DNA from: Leptospira vanthielii serovar Holland str. Waz Holland = ATCC 700522 | Lineage (GTDB): Bacteria; Spirochaetota; Leptospiria; Leptospirales; Leptospiraceae | NCBI RefSeq assembly: GCF_000332455.1 | Contig: NZ_AOGY02000039.1 | Span: forward strand, 71,358-135,357 | Direction of reading: 5' to 3' | Length of the DNA: 64,000 nt | Shown here: piece after piece, positions 34,838 to 43,758 of the stretch | How the letters are laid out: each line of letters opens with the position of its first letter | Position numbering within the stretch: position 1 is the stretch's first letter | Position numbers and translations under genes: made by a program | Notes under the pieces: generated by a model | Database searches by the model: none | Told to the model about the DNA's origin: nothing | The model's input: only the letters and a program-made list of their open reading frames with translations

Positions 34838-34999
34838 TTAGACTTTGGATTCCTTGTGATCAGTATGTGATTTGCAAAATTTGCAATATTTTTTCGTCAC
34901 AAGTTTTTCCGACTTAGTCTTCTTATTTTTAGTCTGGAAGTAATTTGACCGCCCAGGTATCGCACATGGGACACAGGTTAGTTTTATGATTTCTCTCAT
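34838..34999 (-). CDS. rpmG: 50S ribosomal protein L33
   Basis: 53 residues, short enough to be missed by simple scans. MREIIKLTCVPCAIPGRSNY, then KTKSEKLVTKKYCKFCKSHT: the two CxxC pairs (Cys9/Cys12 and Cys42/Cys45) of a zinc-binding L33 are present. Start ATG 34999-34997. Just ahead of the DksA-like gene on the same strand. Part of the ribosome large subunit. Confidence 0.9.
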   Translation of the reverse strand: MREIIKLTCVPCAIPGRSNYFQTKNKKTKSEKLVTKKYCKFCKSHTDHKESKV

Positions 35000-35033
35000 A
35001 ATTTATGCCATGACGTACCGACCCCATATATAG

Positions 35034-35978
35034 TCAATCGACAATAGCGGGTTTTTTCGGTTCCTTTCTGAAATAGGTCGCAAATAAACTTCCTAAGAGC
35101 GAATGTGTCAAACTCGATAAAGCACTAGGAATGGCGGTGCTCGGATCCAGAAAATGAGTCCTCGCGAGAACCGCTCCGAGCCCGGAATTTTGCATCCCTA
35201 CCTCAATCGAAATGGTTTTTGCCGTTTTTGGGTTTTTGGTAAGATACAGGCTGAAGATCCCCCCTAGTCCAAACCCTCCCAGGTGCAAAAGAATCACTGC
35301 AAAAAAGATGCGAAAGTCCGACTTTAGGATGGTTTCCTTTCCACTGGCAATAATCGAAGCCACAATCATCGCAATGAGTAAAACCGAGAGAACAGGAAAG
35401 AAATCTTGTATCTCTTTTGTAAGTTTGGGGAATAGCGACTTTAAAAATAAACCCAGAGCCACAGGGACTAAAATCACCTGAAAGGTAGTGATCACAAGAC
35501 CCAAACGGTCAATCTCCAATCGACTTCCAATGAGAAGGCCCACAAGAAAAGGTGTCATAAGGATTCCAAGGATCGTAGAGACAGAAGTTAAAGTGACACT
35601 TAGAGGAACATCTGCTTTGGATAAAAAGGCAATGACATTGGATGCCGTACCACCAGGGCAACAAGAAACAAGGATGAGTCCCACGGCATAAGCTTCCGGC
35701 AGTTGGAACAAATACCCAAGCGAGTAACCTAACATTGGCATAATGGTGTATTGCAAAACCGTTCCAATAAGAATGGGTTTTGGTTGTTTCAAGATCCGAA
35801 GGAAATCTTCTGCCTCCAGTGTAAGTCCCATCCCAAGCATAATGGCACCAAGACTATAGGTAATCCAAGGGCCTTTGAACCAAATGATCTTTTCTGGATA
35901 TAAAAATCCAATGATTGCGATAAGTATTAGAACCAGAGGAAACGCATTCACTATCTGTTTAGAAATTTTGATAAACAT
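35034..35978 (-). CDS. Bile acid:sodium symporter (BASS) family transporter
   Basis: 314 residues with 9-10 membrane helices. Family marks: LGAIMLGMGLTLEAEDF, CCPGGTASNVIAFLSKADV and EVGMQNSGLGAVLARTHF, the two crossover regions that bind sodium. Bacterial members carry organic anions such as pantoate or keto-acids; substrate not inferable. Monocistronic, 55 bp after the aminotransferase coding region on the same strand. Confidence 0.85.
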   Translation of the reverse strand: MFIKISKQIVNAFPLVLILIAIIGFLYPEKIIWFKGPWITYSLGAIMLGMGLTLEAEDFLRILKQPKPILIGTVLQYTIMPMLGYSLGYLFQLPEAYAVGLILVSCCPGGTASNVIAFLSKADVPLSVTLTSVSTILGILMTPFLVGLLIGSRLEIDRLGLVITTFQVILVPVALGLFLKSLFPKLTKEIQDFFPVLSVLLIAMIVASIIASGKETILKSDFRIFFAVILLHLGGFGLGGIFSLYLTKNPKTAKTISIEVGMQNSGLGAVLARTHFLDPSTAIPSALSSLTHSLLGSLFATYFRKEPKKPAIVD

Positions 35979-36000
35979 ATTTGATGGATTTACTTTTCAC

Positions 36001-37203
36001 CTAACTTTGATTCAAGTATTCGTTTAAGGCGTCTTTCACTCGGGCCACATGTTCTTCTTCGATGGCAATGTGGGGTGCCATCCGTAACCGACCCAAACGA
36101 ACAGCCGTGGTGATTCCTTTTTGTTTTAAAAAAGATTGGATGCGTTCTGGCTGGAATTTGGAAGGATCTTTATGGCCCGTGATGGCAAGGATTCCTGTTG
36201 TGACGGTGGGAAAAGCATCCGATTCCAAAGTAAATCCAAGGTCATGGAGTGTTTGTTTAAAAAGATCTGCGATTTCATAAATTCGTTCTCTCACTCGTGA
36301 AAATCCGAGAGTAGACAACATTTTGAGTGATGCATAAAAATAAATCCAATCATTGAAGTTGATTGTACTTTGTTCAAATTGGTCGGCGGCAGGTTTCCAT
36401 TCATTTCGATAAGGAAAATAACTAGAATCGTTGACCACACTGGATTGGCCTTTAAAAATAAGTTGAAACCCTTTGGATTCTTCTTTAGATAAATACACAA
36501 CCCCAAGCCCTAAGGGACCAAGTAACCACTTCCAGGCGGCAAAGGCACAAAATGCCACTTTAATCTTTCCAAAATCGAGTGCAATATGCCCTACGGCTTG
36601 GCTTCCATCAATCACAAGTTTGGTGTGATGGGTTTCACAAAGTTTAGAAACGGCTTCCATATCAAAAACTACACCCGTACACCAATGAACAGGCGATAGG
36701 CTAAGGATAAACACATCCCCTTTTTCTAATTCCCGTTTTAGATTGAGAAGAAAGTCTTCGGGAGTTTTTCCTACAGGAATAAATTCAAGTCCCACCCCTT
36801 TTTCTTTCCAATGTTCCCAAGGATACACATTACTTGGGTATTCGTTTTCCAAAACTAAAATCCGTTTTCCTTTAGGAATCTGGATGCTGTGCGAATAAAG
36901 ATTGATCCCCTCACTCGTGTTATGTACAATCCCAATCTCAGAAGGGTCGCAAACCAATATTTCTGCGATATATCCTCGGATGGCGGCTTTGATCACAGGT
37001 TCGGCAAAACTGGGAGCAAAAATTCCGTACCTGGCATATTCCTGAAAGTAGAGGTTCATCATCTCAATGGCATAGGTGGAGACGGGTGTAGTTCCGCAAT
37101 AGTTCAACCAAACGGAATCAGACTGGACAGGAAAGTACTGGGAGATCCCTTTCCAGTTTGCAAAGGGTGGAAACGAAGGAAGTTCGGAGTGATTAAGAGA
37201 CAT
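36001..37203 (-). CDS. Class V aminotransferase / cysteine-desulfurase-like enzyme
   Basis: 400 residues. PLP-binding Lys225 is in AFAAWKWLLGPLG; the Asp and Gln that hold PLP are in LVIDGSQAVGHI. The N-terminal HNTSEGINLYSH and the C-terminal RLGRLRMAPHIA complete the fold. The pattern fits the isopenicillin-N-epimerase/kynureninase-like branch rather than IscS (no flexible Cys loop). Substrate unknown. Divergent from alr with 55 bp between starts. Confidence 0.82.
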   Translation of the reverse strand: MSLNHSELPSFPPFANWKGISQYFPVQSDSVWLNYCGTTPVSTYAIEMMNLYFQEYARYGIFAPSFAEPVIKAAIRGYIAEILVCDPSEIGIVHNTSEGINLYSHSIQIPKGKRILVLENEYPSNVYPWEHWKEKGVGLEFIPVGKTPEDFLLNLKRELEKGDVFILSLSPVHWCTGVVFDMEAVSKLCETHHTKLVIDGSQAVGHIALDFGKIKVAFCAFAAWKWLLGPLGLGVVYLSKEESKGFQLIFKGQSSVVNDSSYFPYRNEWKPAADQFEQSTINFNDWIYFYASLKMLSTLGFSRVRERIYEIADLFKQTLHDLGFTLESDAFPTVTTGILAITGHKDPSKFQPERIQSFLKQKGITTAVRLGRLRMAPHIAIEEEHVARVKDALNEYLNQS

Positions 37204-37258
37204 GCAAAAATAGAAATATCTGAAGCGACAGAAGAGAAAAGTAAAAAAAAATGGAACC

Positions 37259-38389
37259 GTGCTCTCTTCACGGATTTACCTCTCTCGGTCGGCGTTTAGT
37301 CACAATATCGCCCTTTTTCGCAAGCTGATTGGACCCAAAACCAAGTTTACAGCCATTATCAAATCCAATGCCTATGGGCACGGACTTCTTGCTACCGCCT
37401 CCATCGCTCTTGATGCCGGTGCGGATTATTTGGGTGTCAATTCTTTAGAAGAGGCCCTATCCATTCGTAAGGTTTTTTCTAAAGCAACGGTTCTCATTAT
37501 GGGGAGCATTCCCAACCTAAAAGAAAGAAAGGAATCTCTCGCTGATGGAAACTTTTGGGTCATGGTTTCTCGCGTGGAAGAAATCGAAATTTTAAGCAAA
37601 CTTTCCCCCACTCCCAAAATCCATTTGAAAGTGGATACGGGAATGTCTCGGCTTGGAATCCCAACAAATAATGCCGAAGTTCTTGCCAAAGAAATTTTTG
37701 AAAAAAAACTCCCTCTCTCTGGGATTGCCACCCACTTTGCAAGTACGGAAGATTTTACAGAACATAGTTATTCGATGTTACAACTTAGTAGGTTCCAAGA
37801 TACCATCGACACATTCGCCAAACACGGGTTTATCGACCTAGTTTGTCACTGTGCTTCTTCTGCCTCTGCGATGTTATTTTCGGAGGCAAGGATGGATTTG
37901 GTTCGTGTGGGCATTTCTCTTTATGGACTTTGGCCGAGTTTAGAAACTAAACTTTCTCTCTCTCTTATGAAAAAAGATGTGGGGATGTTAAAACCAGCAC
38001 TTACATGGAAAACACAAATCCAACACATCCAAAACCTAAACCAAGGAAGTTTTATTGGTTACGGGTCCACATATAAAACCACTCACGATACGAAATTGGC
38101 AGTTGTTCCCGTCGGATACTATGAGGGATTGGACCGGAAACTTTCCAACCATGGGTATATGTTAGTTCGCGGCGAACGTGCAAAAATTTTGGGTCGGATT
38201 TGTATGAATATGACAATGATTGATATCACACATATCCCAGATGCATCTATTGGTGATGATGTAGTCATTATCGGGAAGTCAGGAAATGAAATCATCTCAG
38301 CGGATGACCATGCGGCATGGACGGGTACCATCAATTATGAAGTGGTAACAAAAATTTTGGGGTCTTTCCCCCGCATCATTGAAGATTAG
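37259..38389 (+). CDS. alr: Alanine racemase
   Basis: 376 residues from GTG 37259. The PLP Lys35 lies in TAIIKSNAYGHG. HLKVDTGMSRLGI and the catalytic Tyr region (GSFIGYGSTYKT ... VVPVGYYEGLDR) follow, with a C-terminal beta domain (LGRICMNMTMIDIT). Converts L- to D-alanine for peptidoglycan. It is 9 bp ahead of a hydrolase gene, likely an operon. Confidence 0.94.
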   Translation: MLSSRIYLSRSAFSHNIALFRKLIGPKTKFTAIIKSNAYGHGLLATASIALDAGADYLGVNSLEEALSIRKVFSKATVLIMGSIPNLKERKESLADGNFWVMVSRVEEIEILSKLSPTPKIHLKVDTGMSRLGIPTNNAEVLAKEIFEKKLPLSGIATHFASTEDFTEHSYSMLQLSRFQDTIDTFAKHGFIDLVCHCASSASAMLFSEARMDLVRVGISLYGLWPSLETKLSLSLMKKDVGMLKPALTWKTQIQHIQNLNQGSFIGYGSTYKTTHDTKLAVVPVGYYEGLDRKLSNHGYMLVRGERAKILGRICMNMTMIDITHIPDASIGDDVVIIGKSGNEIISADDHAAWTGTINYEVVTKILGSFPRIIED

Positions 38390-38398
38390 AGGAATTTT

Positions 38399-39292
38399 AT
38401 GTCAGAGAGACAAATTTATAACTGGAAAAATCACAGACTCACTTACGTTAAACATAAATCGTTAAATCCAAAATCCAAAGAGACCATTGTTCTCATCGGT
38501 GGTTGGTGTTCTGCGGCAGGGTATTGGGGTCTTAACATTCCTTTTTTTCGTGAACTAGGAGATGTGATTGAACTCGACTTAGTAGGTCATTATCCGGCAG
38601 AAATCTTTGATCAAAAAAAAGGACTCACCCTTCAAGATTTTTTAGAAACACAAGCGCAAGGGATTTGGGCTTCTGCGGGAGAAAAGGACATCACACTCGT
38701 TGGCCATTCCACTGGTGGGATGGCGGTCCTTGCCATTGCTTCCCTATTCCCCCAAAGGATCAAACAAGTGATCTCCATTGCCCCTTACGTCCACGGTCCC
38801 GTTCCTGGGATTTTAAAAATCGGTGTGGTGGGACTTCGTGCCAACTTAGGTAGTTTTTTTGACTTTGGATTTAAAATTGGGAAGTCCCTCCCCAAAGCCT
38901 TACAAATTGGATTTTCCTATGGTGTTTACGATTCCACTGCATTTCATGCAAGAGAAGACATCAAACAGTTCCTAAAAGAATACAACCCACAATTTGAATG
39001 TTTGAACCCGAGGCAAATCCTTATGATCCTTGAGATGTTAGATCGCACCGACATCAGGCCCATTGTGTTTGGGAATAGGGTTCCGACCCTCATCATGCGT
39101 GGAGAAGAAGATCCTATCATTCCAGGAAAGGATGTAATGGAATTAGAAAGAACAACTCCTCATGTGAAGGCAGTGTTATTTTCTGAATGTGGACACTTTG
39201 TACACATGGAAAAACAAAAAGCAGCAGAAAAAGTAATGAAAGACTTTATCCTGATGAAAAAAACTTCTACGACCAAAAAATCGTTTTTTTAA
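38399..39292 (+). CDS. Alpha/beta hydrolase
   Basis: 297 residues, start ATG 38399 with AGAGGAATTTT upstream. Oxyanion part VLIGGWCSAAGYW, nucleophile Ser104 (LVGHSTGGMAV), acid in MRGEEDPIIPGK and His in SECGHFVHME. Fold certain, substrate unknown. Second in the alr operon; a bidirectional hairpin follows. Confidence 0.87.
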   Translation: MSERQIYNWKNHRLTYVKHKSLNPKSKETIVLIGGWCSAAGYWGLNIPFFRELGDVIELDLVGHYPAEIFDQKKGLTLQDFLETQAQGIWASAGEKDITLVGHSTGGMAVLAIASLFPQRIKQVISIAPYVHGPVPGILKIGVVGLRANLGSFFDFGFKIGKSLPKALQIGFSYGVYDSTAFHAREDIKQFLKEYNPQFECLNPRQILMILEMLDRTDIRPIVFGNRVPTLIMRGEEDPIIPGKDVMELERTTPHVKAVLFSECGHFVHMEKQKAAEKVMKDFILMKKTSTTKKSFF

Positions 39293-39302
39293 ACTAATTT
39301 CT

Positions 39303-39331
39303 ATTGGGACTTCAGAAAATCTGAACCCAAT
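39303..39331. terminator. Bidirectional terminator-like hairpin
   Basis: ATTGGG/CCCAAT and TTCAGA/TCTGAA stack around a 3-base loop. It lies between the stops of convergent genes ending at 39292 and 39342. Confidence 0.7.
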
Positions 39332-39341
39332 GGGATAAACC

Positions 39342-40157
39342 TTAGAACAAACGATGGTTTAGGCTTGGAAGTTGGTTTCGAATATCGCTTAACTTTTGTA
39401 AATCGATATCTGCGATGACAAATCCTTCTTCATTGTCGATTTCATCCAAAATTTCTCCCCAAGGAGAAATGATAAGAGAATGACCAAAGGTTTTACGATT
39501 CCCATGAGGGTCATGAGTTCCTGTTTGGCCCGGTGCTAAAACATACATAAAATTTTCAATCGCACGAGCACGTAGTAACACATGCCAATGTGCTTCTCCC
39601 GTGGGAACAGTAAAGGCTGCCGGCAAAAAACATAACTCCACCCCCTTCTCAGAAAGAGCGCGAAACAATTCCGGAAATCGAATGTCATAACAAATTGCTG
39701 AAGAGATCTTTCCATATTCTGTTTGGATGACCTCAGGAACCTTTCCCCCACTTTCTGTGGAATTGGATTCGCTATAGTTGAATCCATCCCCTACCACCGC
39801 ATTAAAAAGATGGGCTTTGTGATAACGAAATACTTCTTCGCCACTGGGGTTTACAATAACGGCAGTGTTGAATACTTTCCCCGTAGGGGCCTTAGTGGGA
39901 AACCCTCCACCCAAAAGATAGATCCTTAAGTCTTTTGCCGTCTCTTTCAGAAAGGCAGTGGTCTCCTCTTCGATTTGGCCAAGGAGATTTTTTTTCTCTG
40001 CTTCCGAACCCATAAAAGAAAAATTTTCGGGTAGGCCTATGACTTTGGCACCGGCACTTGCCGCCTCTTCCACAAGTTGCCTACACTTAGTTAGGTTATT
40101 TGAGACTCTTGCTGTACTTGTGACTTGCACTGCGGCGGCTTTAAATTTCATTATCAT
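39342..40157 (-). CDS. Carbon-nitrogen hydrolase (Nit-type amidase)
   Basis: 271 residues, from ATG 40157 or ATG 40151. The Glu-Lys-Cys triad is visible: Glu44 (GLPENFSFMG), Lys114 (RYHKAHLF) and Cys156 (SAICYDIRFPEL). It resembles the Nit1/Nit2 branch (deaminated-glutathione amidase or omega-amidase) by length and by RARAIENFMYV. Cytosolic. Divergent from argB with overlapping start regions (ATG to ATG about 14 bp). Confidence 0.87.
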   Translation of the reverse strand: MIMKFKAAAVQVTSTARVSNNLTKCRQLVEEAASAGAKVIGLPENFSFMGSEAEKKNLLGQIEEETTAFLKETAKDLRIYLLGGGFPTKAPTGKVFNTAVIVNPSGEEVFRYHKAHLFNAVVGDGFNYSESNSTESGGKVPEVIQTEYGKISSAICYDIRFPELFRALSEKGVELCFLPAAFTVPTGEAHWHVLLRARAIENFMYVLAPGQTGTHDPHGNRKTFGHSLIISPWGEILDEIDNEEGFVIADIDLQKLSDIRNQLPSLNHRLF

Positions 40158-40171
40158 AAATGAGGTCTTTT

Positions 40172-41050
40172 ATGAACCACCATTCTGAAAAAATCAATCA
40201 TATCTTGGAAGCTCTTCCCTATTTGATCAATTATTCGGGGAAAACCATTGTCATCAAGTATGGCGGGGCTGCCATGGTGGAAGAAGAATTAAAAGCATCT
40301 TTTGCTGAAGATATTGTACTCCTCAAATACCTAGGGATCAATCCTGTTGTGGTTCACGGTGGTGGGCCCGAAATCAACGCTCTTATCAAGTCGCTCAACC
40401 TAAACACGCAGTTCATTCGTGGCCATAGGGTCACAGATGAACCCACAATGGAAGTGGTGGAGATGGTTCTTACTGGAAAAGTAAATAAACAGATTGTTTC
40501 TCTTATCCAAGAGAAAGGCGGAAAACCGGTTGGTCTATCGGGTAAAGATGGGGGGCTTGCGATTGCAGAAAAGTATCTGATGGAAGTCGAAGGGGAAGAC
40601 GGTAAAGTTCAAAAAATCGATTTGGGCCTTGTGGGAGAAATTGCAGAAGTGGATCCCAATATTTTGCTCACCTTACAACGTGAAGGTTTTATTCCCATCA
40701 TCTCTCCTGTTGCTATGTCTAAAGAAGGCCAAACACTCAATATCAATGCCGATACAATGGCTGGTGCGATTGCACAAGCACTCCATGCAGACAAACTCAT
40801 TTTACTCACAGACACACCAGGTATCCTGATTGACGGCCAATTAGTAACGGGTCTAAAAAAAGCTGACATTCACGGATATATAAAAACTGGACAGATCTCT
40901 GGTGGCATGATACCTAAAGTAGAGTGTTGTTTGGGAGCGATTGACTCTGGAGTCAAACGAGCCCACATCATTGACGGAAGAGTTGCCCATTCCGTCTTAA
41001 TTGAAATATTGACGAACCAAGGGATTGGAAGTTTGATCGAACAAGGATAG
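40172..41050 (+). CDS. argB: Acetylglutamate kinase
   Basis: 292 residues. ATG 40172 is preferred to ATG 40160 because GAGGT lies 6-9 bp upstream of it. Family motifs: [35 protein letters not shown] and [15 protein letters not shown]. Second step of arginine synthesis, phosphorylation of N-acetylglutamate. The N-terminal helix before the first strand is like that of arginine-inhibited hexamers. The downstream GAF-PP2C gene starts 6 bp later. Confidence 0.94.
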   Translation: MNHHSEKINHILEALPYLINYSGKTIVIKYGGAAMVEEELKASFAEDIVLLKYLGINPVVVHGGGPEINALIKSLNLNTQFIRGHRVTDEPTMEVVEMVLTGKVNKQIVSLIQEKGGKPVGLSGKDGGLAIAEKYLMEVEGEDGKVQKIDLGLVGEIAEVDPNILLTLQREGFIPIISPVAMSKEGQTLNINADTMAGAIAQALHADKLILLTDTPGILIDGQLVTGLKKADIHGYIKTGQISGGMIPKVECCLGAIDSGVKRAHIIDGRVAHSVLIEILTNQGIGSLIEQG

Positions 41051-41056
41051 ATTCGG

Positions 41057-42802
41057 ATGCCTACTAAACTACTGACATTAAGTCTGATTTCAGACATTAC
41101 AAGCCGAATCAATTCTCACGAAGATTTGGAAACACTACTCAGCGAAATCATGGGTATCACCCGCGATGTCCTTCAAACAGAAGGATCCTCCCTTCTGTTA
41201 TATGACAAAGAAAATGATCAGTTAGTGTTTAACACAACTAGTGGCCTAAAAGAAGAATCCCTTGCCCACCTAACAGTTCCTAGGGGAAAAGGGATTGCCG
41301 GGATGGTTTTAGAAACTCTCAAACCAGAAATTGTCAACGATGCGGCCAACGATCCGAGGATATTCAAAGCCATTGACCAAAAAGTGGGGTATGTCACAAG
41401 GAACCTACTTTGTGTTCCGATGATTGTCCAAGGTGAAGTACAAGGTGTACTCGAAGCCGTAAACTCTTTGGATAACCGTGATTTCAATCATACCGATATC
41501 AAAATTTTAAGGTATCTATCTAATTTAGCAGCCATTGCTGTAAAGAACAGGCTTCTGATAGACAACTTGAACTTACGTGCCAACGAACTCAATTGCCTAT
41601 TTCAAATTTCCCAAGCTCTTGCTAACATCCAAAGTTCTGACGAATTTATGGACCTTGCGGTCAAAACCATATCCGAAGTTTTACAAGTGGATCGGGTTTG
41701 TCTCAACTTCGAAAAAATTGAAAAGAAGGGCCTTCCCAGATCCAAATCCAAAGGTTTTTCAGACCAAATCCATGATGAAGATGTAGAAGTTTTACTCTAT
41801 GCTGATAAAGCCGATTGGATGTTCAAAGGATTCAAAATCATTTCAGCAAACTCACCCCAAGGAATCCAACTCACTCACAAGGGGCTTTTCCAACACAGTC
41901 TCATCATTTTCCCCATTCTAAAAAACAAGGAATGGCTTGGTTCCCTTGTTGTATCGGACAAAACATCTCGCACTCGGTTTGATGAAATGGACATTCGCAT
42001 TTTACGAACCCTGACCAACCAAGTTGGGGAAGCTTATACTGCCTTACAAGTTAAGATACAAAGTGAACGTTTAAAAAACATAGACCGCGACATGCAAGTG
42101 GCAGCTATGATTCAAAAACACTCACTTCCCATCATTCCAAAACAATACTCACTATTAGAGTTTGATACCTACTACCAAGCATCACGGGAAATTGGTGGAG
42201 ACTTCTATGATATGGTAGTTCATGGAAAAGATGAAGTTTCTGTGATCATTGCCGATGTTTCTGGAAAAGGAACTCCTGCGGCACTTTTTATGGAATTTTC
42301 GAAAACAGTTCTACAACAAGAAGTTTCGAAAACCACTTCTACTAGCGAAGCTCTCTTCAATGCAAATAAAATCTTACAAGACAAATCAGGTTTCCTTATG
42401 TTTGTCACCGCTATGCTTGTACGGATCAATATGACCAAAAAAGAATTAACCTATTCTTCCGCAGGTCATAATATGCAAATTATCTATCGTAAAAAACATC
42501 ATAAAATCCAACACCTTTCTGGAAAAGGCCAACCGATGGGAATTGGAAATTGTGAATTTTCCGAACATACGGTGAGTTACCTCCCTGGGGACTTATTGGT
42601 TTTATACACAGATGGTGTGACAGAAGCCATGAATTTGAAAGAAGAACTATTTTCGGAAGAAAGGTTAGAGTCTGTGATTCTATCTCATATCAATGATCCA
42701 CCAGAAGTAGTCAGACAAGCAATTTTACAAAAAGTAAGTGAATTTGTGGGCGAAGCAGAACCCCATGATGACCTTTCTCTCTTTATTATTCGTCTAAATT
42801 AA
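41057..42802 (+). CDS. Two-GAF PP2C-type (SpoIIE/RsbU) protein phosphatase
   Basis: 581 residues. The first GAF domain spans about 15-165 (TEGSSLLLYD, GIAGMVLETL, CVPMIVQGEVQGVLEAVN) and the second about 185-340 (GSLVVSDKTS). A helical linker precedes the phosphatase (about 360-580): GGDFYDMVVHGKDEV, IADVSGKGTPAALFM, SSAGHNMQI, LYTDGVTEAMN and PHDDLSLFI. All metal-binding Asp residues are kept. Probably dephosphorylates an anti-anti-sigma STAS protein in a partner-switch circuit. Translationally coupled to argB in position only; the next gene is 15 bp downstream. Confidence 0.9.
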   Translation: MPTKLLTLSLISDITSRINSHEDLETLLSEIMGITRDVLQTEGSSLLLYDKENDQLVFNTTSGLKEESLAHLTVPRGKGIAGMVLETLKPEIVNDAANDPRIFKAIDQKVGYVTRNLLCVPMIVQGEVQGVLEAVNSLDNRDFNHTDIKILRYLSNLAAIAVKNRLLIDNLNLRANELNCLFQISQALANIQSSDEFMDLAVKTISEVLQVDRVCLNFEKIEKKGLPRSKSKGFSDQIHDEDVEVLLYADKADWMFKGFKIISANSPQGIQLTHKGLFQHSLIIFPILKNKEWLGSLVVSDKTSRTRFDEMDIRILRTLTNQVGEAYTALQVKIQSERLKNIDRDMQVAAMIQKHSLPIIPKQYSLLEFDTYYQASREIGGDFYDMVVHGKDEVSVIIADVSGKGTPAALFMEFSKTVLQQEVSKTTSTSEALFNANKILQDKSGFLMFVTAMLVRINMTKKELTYSSAGHNMQIIYRKKHHKIQHLSGKGQPMGIGNCEFSEHTVSYLPGDLLVLYTDGVTEAMNLKEELFSEERLESVILSHINDPPEVVRQAILQKVSEFVGEAEPHDDLSLFIIRLN

Positions 42803-42817
42803 TAATAAGGAGTTTTT

Positions 42818-43408
42818 ATGAAACGCATTCTATATGCAATGGCAGTGACCTTACGATTGGACAAACTGCACAAAGCCATGTTAGATGCTGTTATAGAAAC
42901 ACGTGTCAAAAACGCGCTACAAACATCTGACAAATTACGCAAAGAACAAGATCGTTTACGAGAAAAAGATTTTCGCAAACAACTAGACGACTTACAAAAC
43001 AACCACAACAGTAGTTTTGAAAATTATAAATTAGAAACAGAAAATCTAATTCGTATTTTTAAAAACCAAATCTTGGTAGAAAAAAAAGAAGTTCTCAAAG
43101 AACGAGAAGTGGTGCGTGAAATGCAACGCCAATCCATGATCCGCGAGAACAGATTCCAACACTACATCTTACGTTTCAAAGAAATTCTATTTGTAAACAA
43201 AAAGGTCGTGGAATCCATCCAAAGTCTTGTCAAAGTAGAATCCAACATTGAAGATCTGTTACACGAAATTGATAACTATGATGAAAGCAAATTCATCAAA
43301 AAACCAGAAATGATTTTGGATACTGAGTTTTTAAAAGAACTCCACCAAAAAGAAGAAGAGATCAGGGACAATATCCTCAAGTTCCAAAAAAAAGTGGAAA
43401 ACAGCTGA
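42818..43408 (+). CDS. Coiled-coil protein after the phosphatase gene
   Basis: 196 residues with AAGGAGTTTTT before ATG 42818. Almost entirely helical and charged (EQDRLREKDFRKQLDDLQNN, KEVLKEREVVREMQRQSM). No signal peptide despite a short hydrophobic start (MKRILYAMAVTL). Family not recognised. Its position 15 bp behind the phosphatase suggests a shared pathway. Followed by a hairpin. Confidence 0.75.
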   Translation: MKRILYAMAVTLRLDKLHKAMLDAVIETRVKNALQTSDKLRKEQDRLREKDFRKQLDDLQNNHNSSFENYKLETENLIRIFKNQILVEKKEVLKEREVVREMQRQSMIRENRFQHYILRFKEILFVNKKVVESIQSLVKVESNIEDLLHEIDNYDESKFIKKPEMILDTEFLKELHQKEEEIRDNILKFQKKVENS

Positions 43409-43420
43409 TCGGGAAAATTA

Positions 43421-43451
43421 TGTTAACAGATGATTCCTTCACCTGTTAACA
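43421..43451 (+). terminator. Hairpin after the coiled-coil gene
   Basis: TGTTAACAG and CTGTTAACA are perfect 9-bp inverted repeats around 13 bases, then GTTTTAACC. AT-rich stem, so a weak terminator or a protein-binding palindrome. Confidence 0.55.
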
Positions 43452-43758
43452 GTTTTAACCGAACGAAAATTAGCTGAAAAGATACCCAATTAAATTAACC
43501 TCTCTTCCTTTGCAAATTTTGGCAACAAACGCAAACTTTTATTGAATTTTTCTTTACAATAACTTTAAGTTAGAGTAAGATTCTTTATCTGATCATGGAG
43601 TTAAACTAGGCCGAGAAAAGCTTTTGACATGCGTTTCTTTAATAAATAAGACAAAATATTAAAACTGTTTGAACCCACCCAGTTTTTACTTCTAAGTATT
43701 AATCGGAGGTATTTGACTTGTTCGCGAAAAAGCAACTGGATAGATATTATATCAATAA
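43452..43758. other. AT-rich gap before the Shango-like operon
   Basis: About 300 bases without a gene. Probably holds the operon promoter. No tRNA, direct repeat or integrase that would mark an integration site was seen. AGGTATTTGAC near 43707-43717 is the only G-rich site and is far from the start codon. Confidence 0.5.
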